DNA of 64,000 bases. Source: Scylla paramamosain (lineage: Eukaryota > Arthropoda > Malacostraca > Decapoda > Portunidae). The notes beneath the pieces were generated by a model, which worked only from the letters and a program-made list of their open reading frames with translations, did not search any database and was not told the origin of the DNA. The stretch lies in NCBI RefSeq assembly GCF_035594125.1, contig NC_087156.1:28686997-28750996 (forward strand), given 5' to 3'. Each line of letters opens with the position of its first letter. Positions within the stretch are counted from its first letter, which is position 1. This document shows positions 1 to 11,705 of the stretch, one piece after another. A program made the translations under genes and the position numbers.

Positions 1-120
1 TTCTCAGCCGCCACCACCACAAGCAGTACCATCACCACCGCCATTAGCATCATCAGCATCACTATCACCAACACTACAGCAACAGCAAACAGTAGTGGAA
101 GTAGTAAGTTGATATACATT
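1..120. repeat. Degenerate CAN trinucleotide tract
   Basis: Imperfect CAC/CAT/CAG/AAC triplets run through the first ~110 bases. It is a decayed trinucleotide microsatellite with no coding signal. Confidence 0.6.
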
Positions 121-131
121 TCTTCTTCTTC

Positions 132-132
<1 letters not shown>

Positions 133-198
<66 letters not shown>

Positions 199-216
199 AA
201 AAAAAAAAAAAAAAAA
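133..216. repeat. (CT)n microsatellite followed by a poly(A) run
   Basis: An uninterrupted CT array of about 65 bp is followed directly by about 19 A residues (198-216). The CT-to-poly(A) junction could mark the end of an old retroposed copy, but no body is recognisable. The stretch 217-560 is unique sequence in which I see no gene. Confidence 0.95.
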
Positions 217-561
217 GCGAGACACATCATTAGGCCCCAGATCACAAGAGTAAAGATTCATTAACTCTCTGCCATTTATAACAATATTTCGCTGACAGGT
301 GCACGCACACACGAGTCCATCCCGCCAGCCAGCCAGCGAGCCACCACTCTGATCACCACTCTGTAATCTAACCAATGTATTAATATCATTTTTCTTTTTT
401 TCATCCCTAATCATTTGTGTCCAGGTAATGGCATCACACCTGTCGCCGCGCCTAACACAGCATTAAAACACCAGGGTGGATGTTGTTGTCCGGGGAAGCT
501 GTTGGAGTTCACGCCACGCTCATCCTCTCCTGGAAGCGTGTAAAATGTTGTGGTGATATAA

Positions 562-563
<2 letters not shown>

Positions 564-604
<41 letters not shown>

Positions 605-667
605 TGTTACTGCCTTGTTAGCGGTTGGGCTTTGTTATTGTTGCTGTGGGTGATCGGGGAAAGCGGA

Positions 668-761
<94 letters not shown>

Positions 762-821
762 TAGTATGTTATCTGCTTCCCTAATTCTAATCTTGTGTGT
801 GTGTACTTAAATGAGATATCT

Positions 822-901
<80 letters not shown>
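564..901. repeat. Cluster of three dinucleotide arrays: (GT)n, (GA)n, (CT)n
   Basis: (GT)n at about 564-602, (GA)n at about 677-758 and (CT)n at about 826-901, with short unique spacers. The GA and CT arrays are self-complementary across about 67 bp and could fold into a hairpin. Confidence 0.95.
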
Positions 902-906
<5 letters not shown>

Positions 907-1035
907 ACCTTCCAACTCACTGCGCAATGCTCGCCTCACATCTATCACCAAATTGACTTTTTTTTTTTTTTTCCACCGCTGTCTCTTCCTTTCCCGAAAT
1001 CGCTTCCTGCTCCTGGTTACAACTTCCACCCATGA

Positions 1036-1335
1036 CTTGAATCCTCTTCCTCCTCCTCCTCCTCCTTCTCCTTCTCCTCTTCCTCATCCTGCTCCTCATC
1101 CTCCTCCTTCTCCTCCTCCTCTTCTTCCTCCTCCTCCGCCTGCTTCTCTCCTTCCTCCATTTTTCCTGACTCTTTCTCTACTTTTTTTTTTCTTCTGCTT
1201 CTCCTTTGTCTCTCTTTTTTTCTGCTTCTTCATTTTCCTTCTCCCTCTCTTGTTCTTCCTCATGACCCTCCTGTTTTCCATTCTCATCTTTCTACCCCTC
1301 CCTCCTCCTCCTCCTCCTCCTCCTCCTCCTTTTTC
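1036..1335. repeat. Polypyrimidine tract, (CTC)n-rich
   Basis: Almost pure C/T sequence built of degenerate CTC/TTC triplets, ending in a purer (CCT)n run near 1300-1330. The open frames here (proline/serine or arginine/glycine only) are compositional artefacts. Confidence 0.9.
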
Positions 1336-1385
1336 CACGAAACTCGGAAGGTTACGAAAATATTTCCGGGTTCATAATATCACCA

Positions 1386-1387
1386 GA

Positions 1388-1460
<73 letters not shown>

Positions 1461-1495
1461 AACGCTGTGTAACTAGGTAATCATGGAAGAAATAA

Positions 1496-1574
<79 letters not shown>
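1386..1574. repeat. (GA)n and (CT)n arrays in inverted arrangement
   Basis: (GA)n at about 1388-1458 and (CT)n at about 1499-1574 are separated by only about 40 bp of unique DNA, so they form a near-perfect inverted repeat with arms of about 70 bp. Confidence 0.95.
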
Positions 1575-1578
<4 letters not shown>

Positions 1579-2014
1579 CAGTCTTAGGATAATTGCATCT
1601 CAAAATATATTAATTCTGATGTTTTTCTCACTACTTTTTTTTTTACCTCACCTCTTCGTATTCCTAATTCTATATCTATTTATACCTATATTATTTTATT
1701 TCCATCTTGTTCCATGTAATTTATTCATTTTCATTTCATTCATTTCACCTTTTGATGATATTTTTCTGATAAATTAACATCGCTGTAAAAAAAAAAAAAT
1801 GAACAAAAATCAATTGGTTTAATCTGAAATACCTGAGCATCCATTCCATGCATTGCCAGTAAATTTTGCAATCAAGGGTTCAGGGATGATGTTTGCGCGA
1901 TATCATTTTATTTATTTATTATTTTTATTAATATAGGAAAGATTGTGAGTGTTTATCTTTCTTGTGGTGTGTTGAGGATACTGGTCGATGAACTCTTGAA
2001 ACAGCATTACCAGT
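1575..2014. other. AT-rich unique sequence, no gene seen
   Basis: AT-rich intergenic DNA with a short A run near 1788-1799. No open frame has non-repetitive composition. Confidence 0.5.
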
Positions 2015-2026
2015 GTTATTATTATC

Positions 2027-2091
<65 letters not shown>

Positions 2092-2145
2092 CATCATCAT
2101 CATTGTTAGTAGTAGGTATCATCTCTAGTCTTCACACTCACCAGT

Positions 2146-2197
<52 letters not shown>

Positions 2198-2400
2198 ACG
2201 TTACTATCGCCGCAAGTATCATCCTCACCTCCCTCATTACAGTTAGCATGATCATTATTAACATCATTTTCATTGCCATCATCGTCACGATAATCATCAT
2301 TGACAACATTCACTGATATCACTATTAGCAGGACCATCGTCAATTATCATCGTCACTATCGTCACCATCACCTCCATCACCACGACTGTTATCACCAATC
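2015..2400. repeat. (ATT)n - (ATC)n trinucleotide microsatellites
   Basis: (ATT)n at about 2030-2090 grades into (ATC)n. After a 45-bp spacer there is a second (ATC)n at about 2145-2196, then degenerate CAT/CAC triplets to about 2395. The array looks like one trinucleotide tract undergoing point decay. Confidence 0.9.
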
Positions 2401-2429
2401 GCTTAATGCTTTTATTGATTTTTCATTTC

Positions 2430-2662
2430 ACAATCTTCCTCCTCCTCCTCTTTCTTTTTCTCCTCCTACATATCTTAGTTCACATTAGACGGTGTAGTTT
2501 ACGACAAACAAGCAATGTATACTATTGTTTGTTTTTCTTTGTATTTCTCCTCACCCTCCTCCTCCATTTGATCCTCCCTCTCCCGCTCCTTTTCTTTCCT
2601 CCTCCTCCTCCTCCTCCTCCTCCTCCTCCTCCTCCTCCTCCTCGCCGTCACCACCATCACCA
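2430..2662. repeat. Pyrimidine tract with (CTC)n
   Basis: C/T-rich sequence with a pure (CTC)n run at about 2598-2644 and a short CAC-rich end. No coding signal. Confidence 0.85.
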
Positions 2663-2673
2663 CCACTTGTCAA

Positions 2674-2731
2674 GACAACACAAGTACCCCCATCGTATAA
2701 AAGTCAACCGTTCCTCAAATCACTTTCCCGC
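2674..2731 (+). repeat. 54-bp dispersed repeat, copy 1
   Basis: A block beginning GACAACACAAGTACCCC and containing TATAAAAGTCAACCG recurs almost identically at 3855-3908, 1.2 kb downstream in the same orientation. The two copies differ by one extra C. The flanks are unrelated (CAC-rich here, T-rich there), so it is a dispersed copy and not a simple duplication of the region. Confidence 0.85.
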
Positions 2732-2835
2732 CATCCTGTCCAGCCCATGACTTCTTAACGCAACAGTCCCGCGGCAGGTGTGTGGGTATCCATCATTCAC
2801 ACACCTGCAGGAGGGCTGGGAGTTGTTGCTTTACT

Positions 2836-3250
2836 CTTCCATTTTTTATGTAGGAGGGGCACAAGCCAAGTCACCAAAATCAAAAGGAAAAAAAGGCCCA
2901 CCGAGGTGTCAGTCCCCAAATAGAATCAGAAATGATGGTCAAAAACTGGACGGTAAGTGTCTTGAAAGAGATGAAAGAGTGCATGTCATAGGAACGAGGA
3001 AATACAAAAGCAGGCAGGGGATTCCAGAGTTTACCAGAAAAGAGAATGAATGATTTAGAACACTTCTTAGCTTATGCATTAGAGAAGTGGATAGAATAGA
3101 GAAAATAGAAAGTCTTGTGCAGCGAAGCCACGGGAGGAGTGTAGGCATGCTGTTAGCAAGATCAGAAGAGCAGCTATAGCGTCAAAATAGTGGCAGAAGA
3201 TAACAAGACATGTAACACTGGGGCGATGAGAGAGAGGCTGAAGACATCCT
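2836..3250 (-). mobile_element. Truncated 3' end of a non-LTR retrotransposon (LINE relic)
   Basis: Read on the minus strand this matches the 3' end of the reverse transcriptase element at 49590-51338. The conserved words CTCTTCTGATCTTGCTAAC, CTGCACAAGACTTTC and a related 3' UTR appear in the same order. The encoded minus-strand peptide at 2939-3148 keeps the LLP-LRCTRLS pattern of that element's C-terminus. Only the last ~120 codons and the 3' UTR remain, with indels and no reverse transcriptase core, so it is a 5'-truncated dead copy. Confidence 0.85.
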
Positions 3251-3590
3251 ATGCAACATTAACCTCCAACTGACACTTCTACTTGGTGACAGTGCTTGTT
3301 TTCCCACGGCCTGTAGCAGAGAGAGAGAGAGAGGAAAGAGTAAGAGAGAGGAAGTTAAGAAGGAAGATCTAACAAAACCCCGCAGGTGTTGTGTGTCAGG
3401 TACAGGTGCGCCCGTCCCTCCCGAGGCTCCCCTTTGTGAAGCGCCGCAGGTTGCCAGAACAGAGGACGAGACATGACCTTCCCTTGAGGCGTGTTGTTCT
3501 GACTCTCTATACTAACTTACCTCCAACGCCAGGGTCTCCTTCCAGCCTCGCATCACAACGTGTTTTGGTTTGAGAGATGTGGTTTCCTTG
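3251..3590. other. Intergenic sequence, no gene seen
   Basis: Unique DNA with one short (GA) run near 3317-3335. No recognisable protein or RNA. Confidence 0.4.
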
Positions 3591-3825
3591 CTTCTTTCCT
3601 TCATCCTTTGTTCCTTCCTTCGTTCGTTCGTTCTTCTGTTAGTTTCTTTCTCCTTTTTTTCTTTTTTCCTTATTCTTTTCTTTCTTGCTTTTCTTATTCT
3701 TTTCTTTCTTGCTTTCCTTTTACTTTCTTTTTCTTTATCTTTCTTCCTCTCATTTCTACTTTGTTTTCTTTGTTTTCTTTGTTCTCTTTCTCTCTTTTGT
3801 CATATCTTCCTTTCTCGTATGTCGT
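3590..3825. repeat. T/C-rich tract (degenerate TTTC/CTTT repeat)
   Basis: Pyrimidine-only stretches of TTTCTTTC type, including a duplicated block near 3670-3715. Phe/Leu/Ser-rich frames across it are compositional. Confidence 0.8.
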
Positions 3826-3854
3826 CTCGTGTCGATGACAACGTCTTGTGTCAT

Positions 3855-3908
3855 GACAACACAAGTACCCCATCGTATAAAAGTCAACCGTTCCTCAAAT
3901 CACTTTTT
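3855..3908 (+). repeat. 54-bp dispersed repeat, copy 2
   Basis: Second copy of the block at 2674-2731, carrying the same TATAAAAGTCAACCG core and the same CTCAAATCACTTT end. Confidence 0.85.
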
Positions 3909-3914
3909 TTCCTT

Positions 3915-4006
3915 CGTTCTTCTATTAGTTAATTAATTCACTCACCCATTCTTTTTCCATCGTTCTTCTATTAGTTAATTAATTCACTCACCCATTCTTT
4001 TTCCAT
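3915..4006 (+). repeat. Perfect 46-bp tandem duplication
   Basis: The segment starting CGTTCTTCTATTAGTTAATT at 3915 is repeated without a mismatch from 3961. Perfect identity indicates a recent duplication. Confidence 0.95.
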
Positions 4007-4012
4007 CTACTC

Positions 4013-4016
<4 letters not shown>

Positions 4017-4102
<86 letters not shown>

Positions 4103-4295
4103 TTCACCTCCCTCTTCCCTCATCTCTCCATTCCCTCATATCCCCTTATCTTCTATCCCCCTCTACTTATTTCATTCCCTTGTCTGTTTCCTCACTACCT
4201 CCCTCTTTTCTTTTCTTTTTTCCTTCCTTCCTTTCTTCCTAGTTCTATCTCCTTTCTTGCCTCCTTCCCTCCCTTCTTCCATTTCCCCTCACCTA

Positions 4296-4380
<85 letters not shown>
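4017..4380. repeat. Two (CT)n arrays with a pyrimidine-rich spacer
   Basis: (CT)n at about 4017-4099 and about 4300-4379, separated by T/C-rich sequence. No coding content. Confidence 0.95.
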
Positions 4381-4382
<2 letters not shown>

Positions 4383-4769
4383 TCGTCTCCTGACAACACA
4401 CAACACATACAGATACTCGTAGTCTGGTTCTTGGGATCCGTGTCTTGCGGCCATTACAGGAAGAAAGCGCAGAAGTTATGTCAAAAGGAGGAGCAACCTA
4501 TAACTCTCGTCTTGTTCACTTTCCCCAGCAGGCTTCCCTAGTACAAGACCTCGCTACGCACAGATTCCGACCTCCTTCCTTTTCGACGATTGTAAGCGTG
4601 AGGAAGAAGGCTTGTATTTCTCCAGTGCCGCGGCGTAATAACCTCGTAATAACCTCGAGTGTTTTTAAGAGGTTCTAGTTGAAGTTGTTGTTTATTGCCA
4701 TATTTTTAGAACTACACGGAAGTTATGATTATGTATATTTTGTTGGGTATTAGTCCGCATTGTGCGTTT
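4381..4769. other. Unique intergenic sequence, no gene seen
   Basis: Mixed-composition DNA. The open frames across 4445-4678 match no family I recognise and lack exon-like borders. Confidence 0.4.
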
Positions 4770-5430
4770 CCAAGGGTAGTATAATGATTCCAGTAATTCT
4801 TTGGTAAGGATTCTGCTTCATTAGTTGGAAAAATAGGAATTTCAAGGGGGTTTTGTGATTTTAGTGATAGTTTGATAAAGATTCACCGTTATGATTTGAA
4901 TAAAAGGTGTTTTCAAGGCTGTTTTCATGATTTCTGCAATATTTTAATCAGAATTCTGCAAAAATGGAATTTCAATGGGTTTTAATGATGAAAGTATAGT
5001 TTAATGAGGATTCTGCATCACTAACTGGAAAAAGGGTATTGGATTTTTATGATTCTAATGACAGTTTTGTAATAATTTCCTCCTTCATTATTTTTCCCTT
5101 CTTTCTTTTTCTTCATCTCTTCCTTCATTTCCAATTCTTTTTGCCCCTTTCGTCTCTCGGTACTTTTTCTCTCTTTCCGTCCTTTCTTCTTTTGTCCTCT
5201 TATCAACAACTCGTTATTAGCTTTTCAGCGACTTTTCATGATTATAGTGATAGTTGAACAAGGATCTCGCATCATCAATTGAAAAAGAAATCAATGAGAA
5301 GCTCACTAAATGTCTGTGTGGCCTTTGAAAGTAGTCGTTGCGACAGCATGAAGCCTTACAAAGCACAGGCCTAACAAAGGATATTACAGCCGTCATCATT
5401 AATCCAGAAAACTCCAATGATTCGAATAAA
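4770..5430 (+). repeat. Tandemly amplified copy (A) of a dispersed TIR-like element
   Basis: The core TTTTAGTGATAGTTT...GATTCTGCATCA recurs at about 4809, 4880, 4951 and 5009 (spacing 58-71 bp) and again at 5230-5340, followed by the distal part of the element (GTGTGGCCTTTGAAAGTAG). A T/C-rich stretch (5075-5205) interrupts the array. The same core is found at 16027-16232, 18274-18985 and 51413-51580 on this strand, and at 47488-47675 and 52904-53665 on the other. Confidence 0.75.
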
Positions 5431-6284
5431 AAATATAGTAAGGTTTTAGCGCATATTACAATAGAAAGTAAAGAGTTCTATCTTTTTTATGTCCTATTTT
5501 TTTCTTTCATTTATTTTGTGATATTTGTAACATGCAATAATTAGCAAATTCATTAAAATATCAAAGTTTACTCTCCCATAAAACGAAACGTTCTCATTAA
5601 AATCAGTGGCGTGTGTTTGACCTGATCTGAATGCAGCCTTTGCTTCCTGTTCACGCTGCCTGTTTGTATGAGTGAAATTAAACACAAGGAGAATGATCAA
5701 TACCCTCTATAATTTTTTTACATGTATACTCAGTCACCTTATCTAGGAAGAGTAATGTGAAAGCAGAGGACGCTTAGTCATGGTAACACTGCCTGCTAGA
5801 TGCCCTCGCCCGATGACAGGTTGAGACGTGAAGTCGAGAAACAACTGATCATCGAGAGAACACCGTGCGGGCAGTGTTATCGATCTACATTGAGGTGCAT
5901 CATGAACACTTTTTTTTTGGGGGGGGGGGATGACAAGACGGCAATTTAACTAGTTTTTCTTTTACCTTTTTTTTTTTTTGACAAGCCTCCTGTTGCATGT
6001 TGTTTGATTGTCAACGCACATACGATTTACGATGTTCAAGAAAAAAGTACAATGTAACGATTAGTAAAGCTTGGAGTTACATAAGATACAAAGAAGAAAA
6101 AGCTGCCTCGCCGTCCGTTCAATACCGAGAAGAGCGAGAAGAAAAAACAAAACAAAACAGATACACAAAGTTACCTTATAAATAGAGGTATAAGCACACG
6201 TAAAAAATAAAATAAATAAAAATCAGCTTATCACTCAAGACAGAAAAATGGAGACGAATCCCTGATACTAACACGAAATTATTG
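5431..6284. other. AT-rich intergenic sequence, no gene seen
   Basis: Contains a T-run plus G-run near 5911-5930 and a T-run near 5968-5980. No supported gene. Confidence 0.4.
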
Positions 6285-6790
6285 CACATTAAACCTCAAA
6301 AAACATGTATAAAAAAAAAAAACGCCCTTGGCCATCACTAAATACGGAAAAAGAGAAGGAAAAGACTCATAACAACATGAAAATATAACAAAGCCAATCA
6401 TAAAGGCCACACCTGTGAAAGTAAACATTCCTGATCATCATTAACCAAAAAATAAATAAGTAAATAAATAAAAATAAACATTCACCTAACTGTCATTTAT
6501 TACAGAATACAAAAAAAAAAAAAGTTATGATCTTCATTTAGTCCAGCACATACAAAAAGCTAAACATTCAGTCTACCGTCAATCAGCACAGAACCCATAA
6601 AAACAAAAAATCCTGGCACTCATTTAGTACAGAATATATTAAAACGAAAAATTCTAGTCGTCATTTGGCACAGAACATATATAACAAACAAAAATTATGA
6701 CCTTCACTTATTACAAAACATAAAAAAAAAAAAAAAAAAAATTCCTGACCTCCTCTTACTAAACACTCCTAACCAACACTTAAAACAGAA
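6285..6790. repeat. Diverged A-rich minisatellite
   Basis: Degenerate units containing a CATTTAGTACAGAACAT-like core separated by A-runs recur at about 6536, 6583, 6629, 6661 and 6703. Spacing is irregular (32-47 bp), with weaker copies upstream. The array is old and decayed. Confidence 0.55.
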
Positions 6791-7295
6791 CACAACACAA
6801 GATCACAACAAACCAAACAGAACCACTTCACATACCACAAACTCCACCACACCTCATCCATCCACCCAACACCCACAAAACCCCGAAGGAGGACGAACAC
6901 AGAAATACTGCTTACCTTTATTTGTTTTATGAAGCATCCGAGTCTCTCCAAAAGGCACTGAAACCTTCTCCTCTATTTTCTCCGGGCGACGCCAACAGAG
7001 GCTGTGAAGGGAAGTCAACAAGCCTCTTAGTGTCAGTGAGGATACATGGCGGGCCGAGGGGAGGGGCCGAGCCAGTGAGGGACGGAGGGTGCGGGGGCAG
7101 GTCGAAAGGAGAGGTGGTGAAGGGATGGCGAGGGAACGTGAGAGGGGTAGTGGTAATGGTGAGTAATGTTGAGGAAAGGTAAAGGATAATGAGAGGATGG
7201 GCTGGTGATTGTGAGGATGATGGTGATGGGACGGTTAGTGAAGGAATGAGTGAGGGAATGAGTGGTGAGCTGGAGGATGATGTGGTGATGATTGG

Positions 7296-7298
<3 letters not shown>
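6791..7298. other. Intergenic: CA-rich then G-rich (GGTGATG) sequence
   Basis: CCACA-rich DNA (6790-6900) is followed from about 7040 by G-rich degenerate GGTGATGGTGAGG triplets that lead into the (GA)n array. No gene recognised. Confidence 0.4.

Positions 7299-7366
<68 letters not shown>
7299..7366. repeat. (GA)n microsatellite
   Basis: Uninterrupted GA array of about 68 bp, flanked by purine-rich sequence to about 7520. Confidence 0.95.
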
Positions 7367-7367
<1 letters not shown>

Positions 7368-7519
7368 AACAGAATAACAGTAGAACGAGAACAGCAGCAA
7401 CGGCAATGAGGGAGAGACCAGTAAAGAAAGAAGAAAATAAGGAAGAACATACCGAGAGAAGAAAGGAAAAAAAGACGGGAAGAAGAGTACCAAAAGAAGA
7501 AATAAGAATGAAATTAAAA

Positions 7520-9540
7520 TTACCTTTTCTGAACCCCTCCTTTGAATACTAACCAGCACAAGACAAACATCCAAATGAAAAAAATAAATAAGAATAAAAA
7601 ATTTAAAAAAAATTACACGAGACGCTACACTGCTCTTTCGCTCAAAAATTTCGCGTGCAGTCTCGTATTATCGGCGCCTTCTGCTGCTTTCCACGCGTAA
7701 AATGTCCAATTAATCGAGCCCACCCAAAACTTTCCAGCTAGGGATGATGGAAGGCAACAGGCAGAGGGAAAGCTGAATGCATGTCACGCCCAACAAATGT
7801 GACCAAAACTACACCTTAGATACATCCAAGAACTGCCACGTGTAGGACAGAGGACTTCTTGCAGTTTCCCTGATTTTCTGATGTTTTTGTGTTCTTATGC
7901 ACGGGAGAGACTCATCGGTAATTCTATGAGGATACCCAAGTCTTCCTATAACGCTCTTCTCTCATAATTACTATTTTTAAGGGAAGAGATGATTGTTGTG
8001 GGTATGAAGGTGTTTTTCTTGCACTGACAATACGTAATTCATGTTTGACTATCACTAGATTCATAAAAAAAAAAACGTCCTTGGATACCCTTTTTTTTTT
8101 TTTTTGTACTTCCCGCCTACGACAAACTGCTTCAAGTGGGGAGTATCAATGCATCTCAAAAATCTACTTCAGGTTTTTATCTCAGATCTTTTACTCGCTT
8201 CTTCTTTTATGAACGGCATTAGCCCTTTTCTTGACGTTCGGCGTCCCATAAATTTTGCTAATTTTCCTATTTTCTTGTTTTTCTTTATTTTCCCATCTTC
8301 CTTTTTTTATTTCCCTATTTCCTTTACCATATTCCCTGACGCATTTATGAGTTTTAAGTTCCAAAAGAACAAGACAAACTTTCTTTCCTTCGCCTCCAGA
8401 CTGTGGTGATGGCGTGGTGGTATGGCGGTGGACGCAAGACTCAGGACTGTCAATGGCCGCCGCGGGAATTGAGACTAAAAAACAATCCCCGAGAGACGAG
8501 CTGCCTGATGACGCCTCTTGACCACAGACAAAACCTCGCTACGTGGCGGGAGCTCCCCCTCTTTTTCTTATCTCTTTTCTTTTCCATCCTCGTATCCGCG
8601 TCTTGGATATAACTCTGAGCCTTGGTAGTTTCATGAAAAAAGTTGGAAGTGTGTGCCTTGCCTTCGCCCTCAGGTGGGTGCCTAGCCTAGCCGAAAAGCC
8701 GCCAGGCTCTGAAGGCGAGGCACGTGCACGGAGGAAAGCGAAGATCAGGTTACCAGCGGCGCAATCCTCCCCTTTCAGCTGCCACATACCCCGAGGCAAC
8801 TTCCTGTTCCGTGCAGGCGCGAAAACTCGTGTGCTTGCTTGCTTTTCCCCCCAGCACGAACGCCGCAAAATGTTTCATGTGTCCTTGTATCACTCAGCTG
8901 ATCTAAACTAACACACATAGCTTTTTCAAGCATCAGGGAGATCGGATAAGGGCCAAAAAAAAAGAAAAAAAAAATTTGACTAAAAAGTCAGTTCAAGTGC
9001 CGCTCTCAAGAAACAAAACAGAGATAAGAAAGCCGAGAAAAAAAAATAGCCAGTCTGAGACATCTTGATATTTCACACTGGTTCTGTGGTTTTAGGAAGT
9101 GATGCTGTGTTGGTCTGAGTGTGTTATGTATGGAACATCACTTGTTTTTGTGGCAAGTTATCATTATAATAACAATTGAAGTCGTGCGCACAAAATTATG
9201 GAGCAATATATTTTTTTCTTTTTTTCTTTTCATTCTGTAAAGATCCATGTTTTACTCCGTGTGTCCACAGTCTTTTCCTTTAATTTTTGTATCATATTTT
9301 ATAAGACGTCTGATCTGCTGGTAGACTTCTTACAAAACTGACAGACTGTTAGGACAGCAAGGGACTCAAGACTGAAAGAAGACGCAGTACAAGTGAAGTT
9401 TACACTACTTCTGACCATAACTGAACGAGCTGTTAGAGCCGCTACTACCACAATCACTACAAACACCATCCCTCTGCAACACACACCGCTCAGCCATTCA
9501 TTAAATCATAACACAAACACGAGAAAGATAAAGAAACAAC
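7520..9540. other. Two kilobases of unique sequence, no gene recognised
   Basis: No microsatellite longer than short A/T runs and no protein family recognised. The overlapping open frames at 8539-8911 on both strands are non-repetitive but match nothing I know. An imperfect inverted repeat lies at 8653-8665 (GTGCCTTGCCTTC) and 8711-8723 (12 of 13 bases complementary). Confidence 0.4.
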
Positions 9541-10900
9541 ACCAATCCTTCATCGGGTTATGAGGTCAAGAGGGAGGCCGCAACACAATGGCCACCCACG
9601 GCTAACCTGCGCAGGACGGCACCACTCTGCACTGCTGACAAAGGCGTTGCTGGATGAGAGTGCAGAGTGCAATGGAGGGGGCGATGTTGTGCATTGTGCT
9701 CAGACAAAAGAGTGTCTCCTTGAGTCAGAAAAATTAACAGGAAAATGCAGATGATGGCAACTTGTCTGCGAGATTTCTGGTGTCCCTCCCTCTCTCCCTC
9801 CATCCCTCCCTCCCCTTCCTTCCTCCCTCCCTTTCCCCCTCTCTCTAAGGCTTCCTTCCCTCCCACCGACGGTCTTAATTGCATTATTGACGAGCGACGT
9901 GTTGCCGCCACATAACAAGGCACAATATTTATCGGGAAGTATTAAATTTTCATTCACGAGCCGCCAAACTGCACCTAAGGGACGCGACGTTGAGTGAAGA
10001 TAGACTCAGGAGGGACAAAGGAGCCTAAGTGGGAGCGTCAGTCTCACCTCGGCTCTTACTTAACGTGACAGTGTTACCAGAAGTCCGTCCCATCCATCTT
10101 GCCTTTCGCTGCGCCAGTCTGCCTTCCCTCCCCGGTGTCTTGAAGGATGATGGGACTTGTTGGCGTGTCTTGAGAGGAATTCTTGCAAGATCCAACACTT
10201 CTATTAGAGTTTTAAGGCTACGTATATCTGGCTTTATAGGATCGATATGTGTAAGCTCCCTTTGAATTGTGTTGTAAATAACTTGTCATTGATTCACGCA
10301 TTCATCGCAATCACCACCCTCTATGAAGTGTTACCGTGATCCAAAGCTGAAGATAGATTACCACAAGTACAGAGATCAGGAGGACAGAAATAAAAATTAT
10401 TAGAAGACTATACGAGTATGCCGGATAAGTAAATTTTCTCTCCTACATATATCATAATTCCAAAGGTGTTGGCGTGTGATTGTTAGAAATTTTCTTATAG
10501 TTTTTTATCTCCTTTTTCCAGATTCCCTGTCTGTATATTAGATCCTCTGTTGGGCTGTTAAATCTCCACTGCGTTCTGAAAGACTAATATTTATAATCTA
10601 ACACCATTCACCAGATTCAAGATCAAATGTCATTACTGTAACCCAAAGCTGCACTACATCGCAAGGTCAGTGGTCGGGGAGGTTTATGCATCGAGAAGCA
10701 GGAAGAGGGGCGGGGCTGGCGTGCGGGCGAACACTAAACACAGTGTGCGAAGCTCCAGCTGGTGGGCTAAGGCTGGCCAGCTGGAGTGGTGACGAGGGAA
10801 GCCGCTGTTCCCGCCACCGACAGCTGCATCAGACCCGCCTTTGACCACAGACTTGAGGGAAGTGCCGAACTAAAAGCATGGCTCTCGCACTCTGATAGAT
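9540..10900. other. Unique sequence with two short inverted repeats, no gene recognised
   Basis: Perfect 10-bp inverted repeats lie at 9624-9633/9659-9668 (ACTCTGCACT arms, 25-bp loop) and at 10753-10762/10777-10786 (CTCCAGCTGG arms, 14-bp loop). The arms of the second each carry the E-box-like hexamer CAGCTG. A C/T-rich tract lies at 9780-9870. No gene is supported. Confidence 0.5.
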
Positions 10901-10904
10901 CAGA

Positions 10905-11040
10905 GGAGATAGACAGATAGATAGATAAATTGAAAGAGATGGACGGCTATAGTCAAATAAATAGAGACGTAAACAAATAGAAAGGCAGACATATATGCGA
11001 AATAAATTGAGACAGATAAACACACACACACACACGAAGG
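10905..11040 (+). repeat. GATA/ACAG-rich segment, copy 1 of a dispersed repeat with CA tail
   Basis: Degenerate GATA and ACAG tetranucleotides run into the phrase GCAGACATATATGCGAAATA, then TGAGACAGATAA, then a short (CA)n. The same phrase order recurs 1 kb downstream at 11975-12104. Confidence 0.7.
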
Positions 11041-11349
11041 TAAAGAAGCAGACTGTTTCACCCATTAGAGAGCATGGAAAAAGAGCAGGACAGGATTGGA
11101 CTAAAGACTGTATAAAATTCATGAGGAAAAAAGAGAGGAGTTTCCCTGAAGTAAAATCAATCCTCTGTGTCGATAACAGGCGAGAGAACAAAGACTGAGC
11201 CGCAGCAAAGAAAAGCCAGGCAGTGAGCAGCGGCGCCACGTGAGAGAGGGAGGGAGGGAGATGGAAGTATTAAGTGTTGCTGGGTGCGGAACAGAGAGGT
11301 GATGGTTCGTTTCTTGGTGTTTGAGACGCGCTTCCTTGCTTAATTTTTC

Positions 11350-11435
11350 TTTTCTTATGTAAGAGGGACAACAAAAAGGAAGAAGAAAAAAAGCCCCTAC
11401 TGAGATGCCAGTTAGTCTGAAGAGGAGCTATACCT
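11350..11435 (-). mobile_element. LINE 3'-UTR relic
   Basis: On the minus strand this resembles the 3' UTR of the retrotransposon at 49590-51338: a CTGGCATCTCAGTAG-type word is followed by GGGCTT, then a CCTCTTACATAAG end. Only the UTR remains. The assignment rests on shared word order. Confidence 0.5.
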
Positions 11436-11539
11436 ACTTTCCCCGTGAGCAGTGTTGTATAAAAAAAAAAATAAATACGTAAGGGAAGCTGCAGAAAGAT
11501 ACTATCTTTTTTTTTCTTTTTGCCTAATTGTGCAAGTGA

Positions 11540-11705
<166 letters not shown>

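Noticed and set aside
8539..8911. Overlapping non-repetitive open frames on both strands
   Set aside because: No known family, no splice-like borders with support, and both strands open, which suggests chance in GC-richer DNA.
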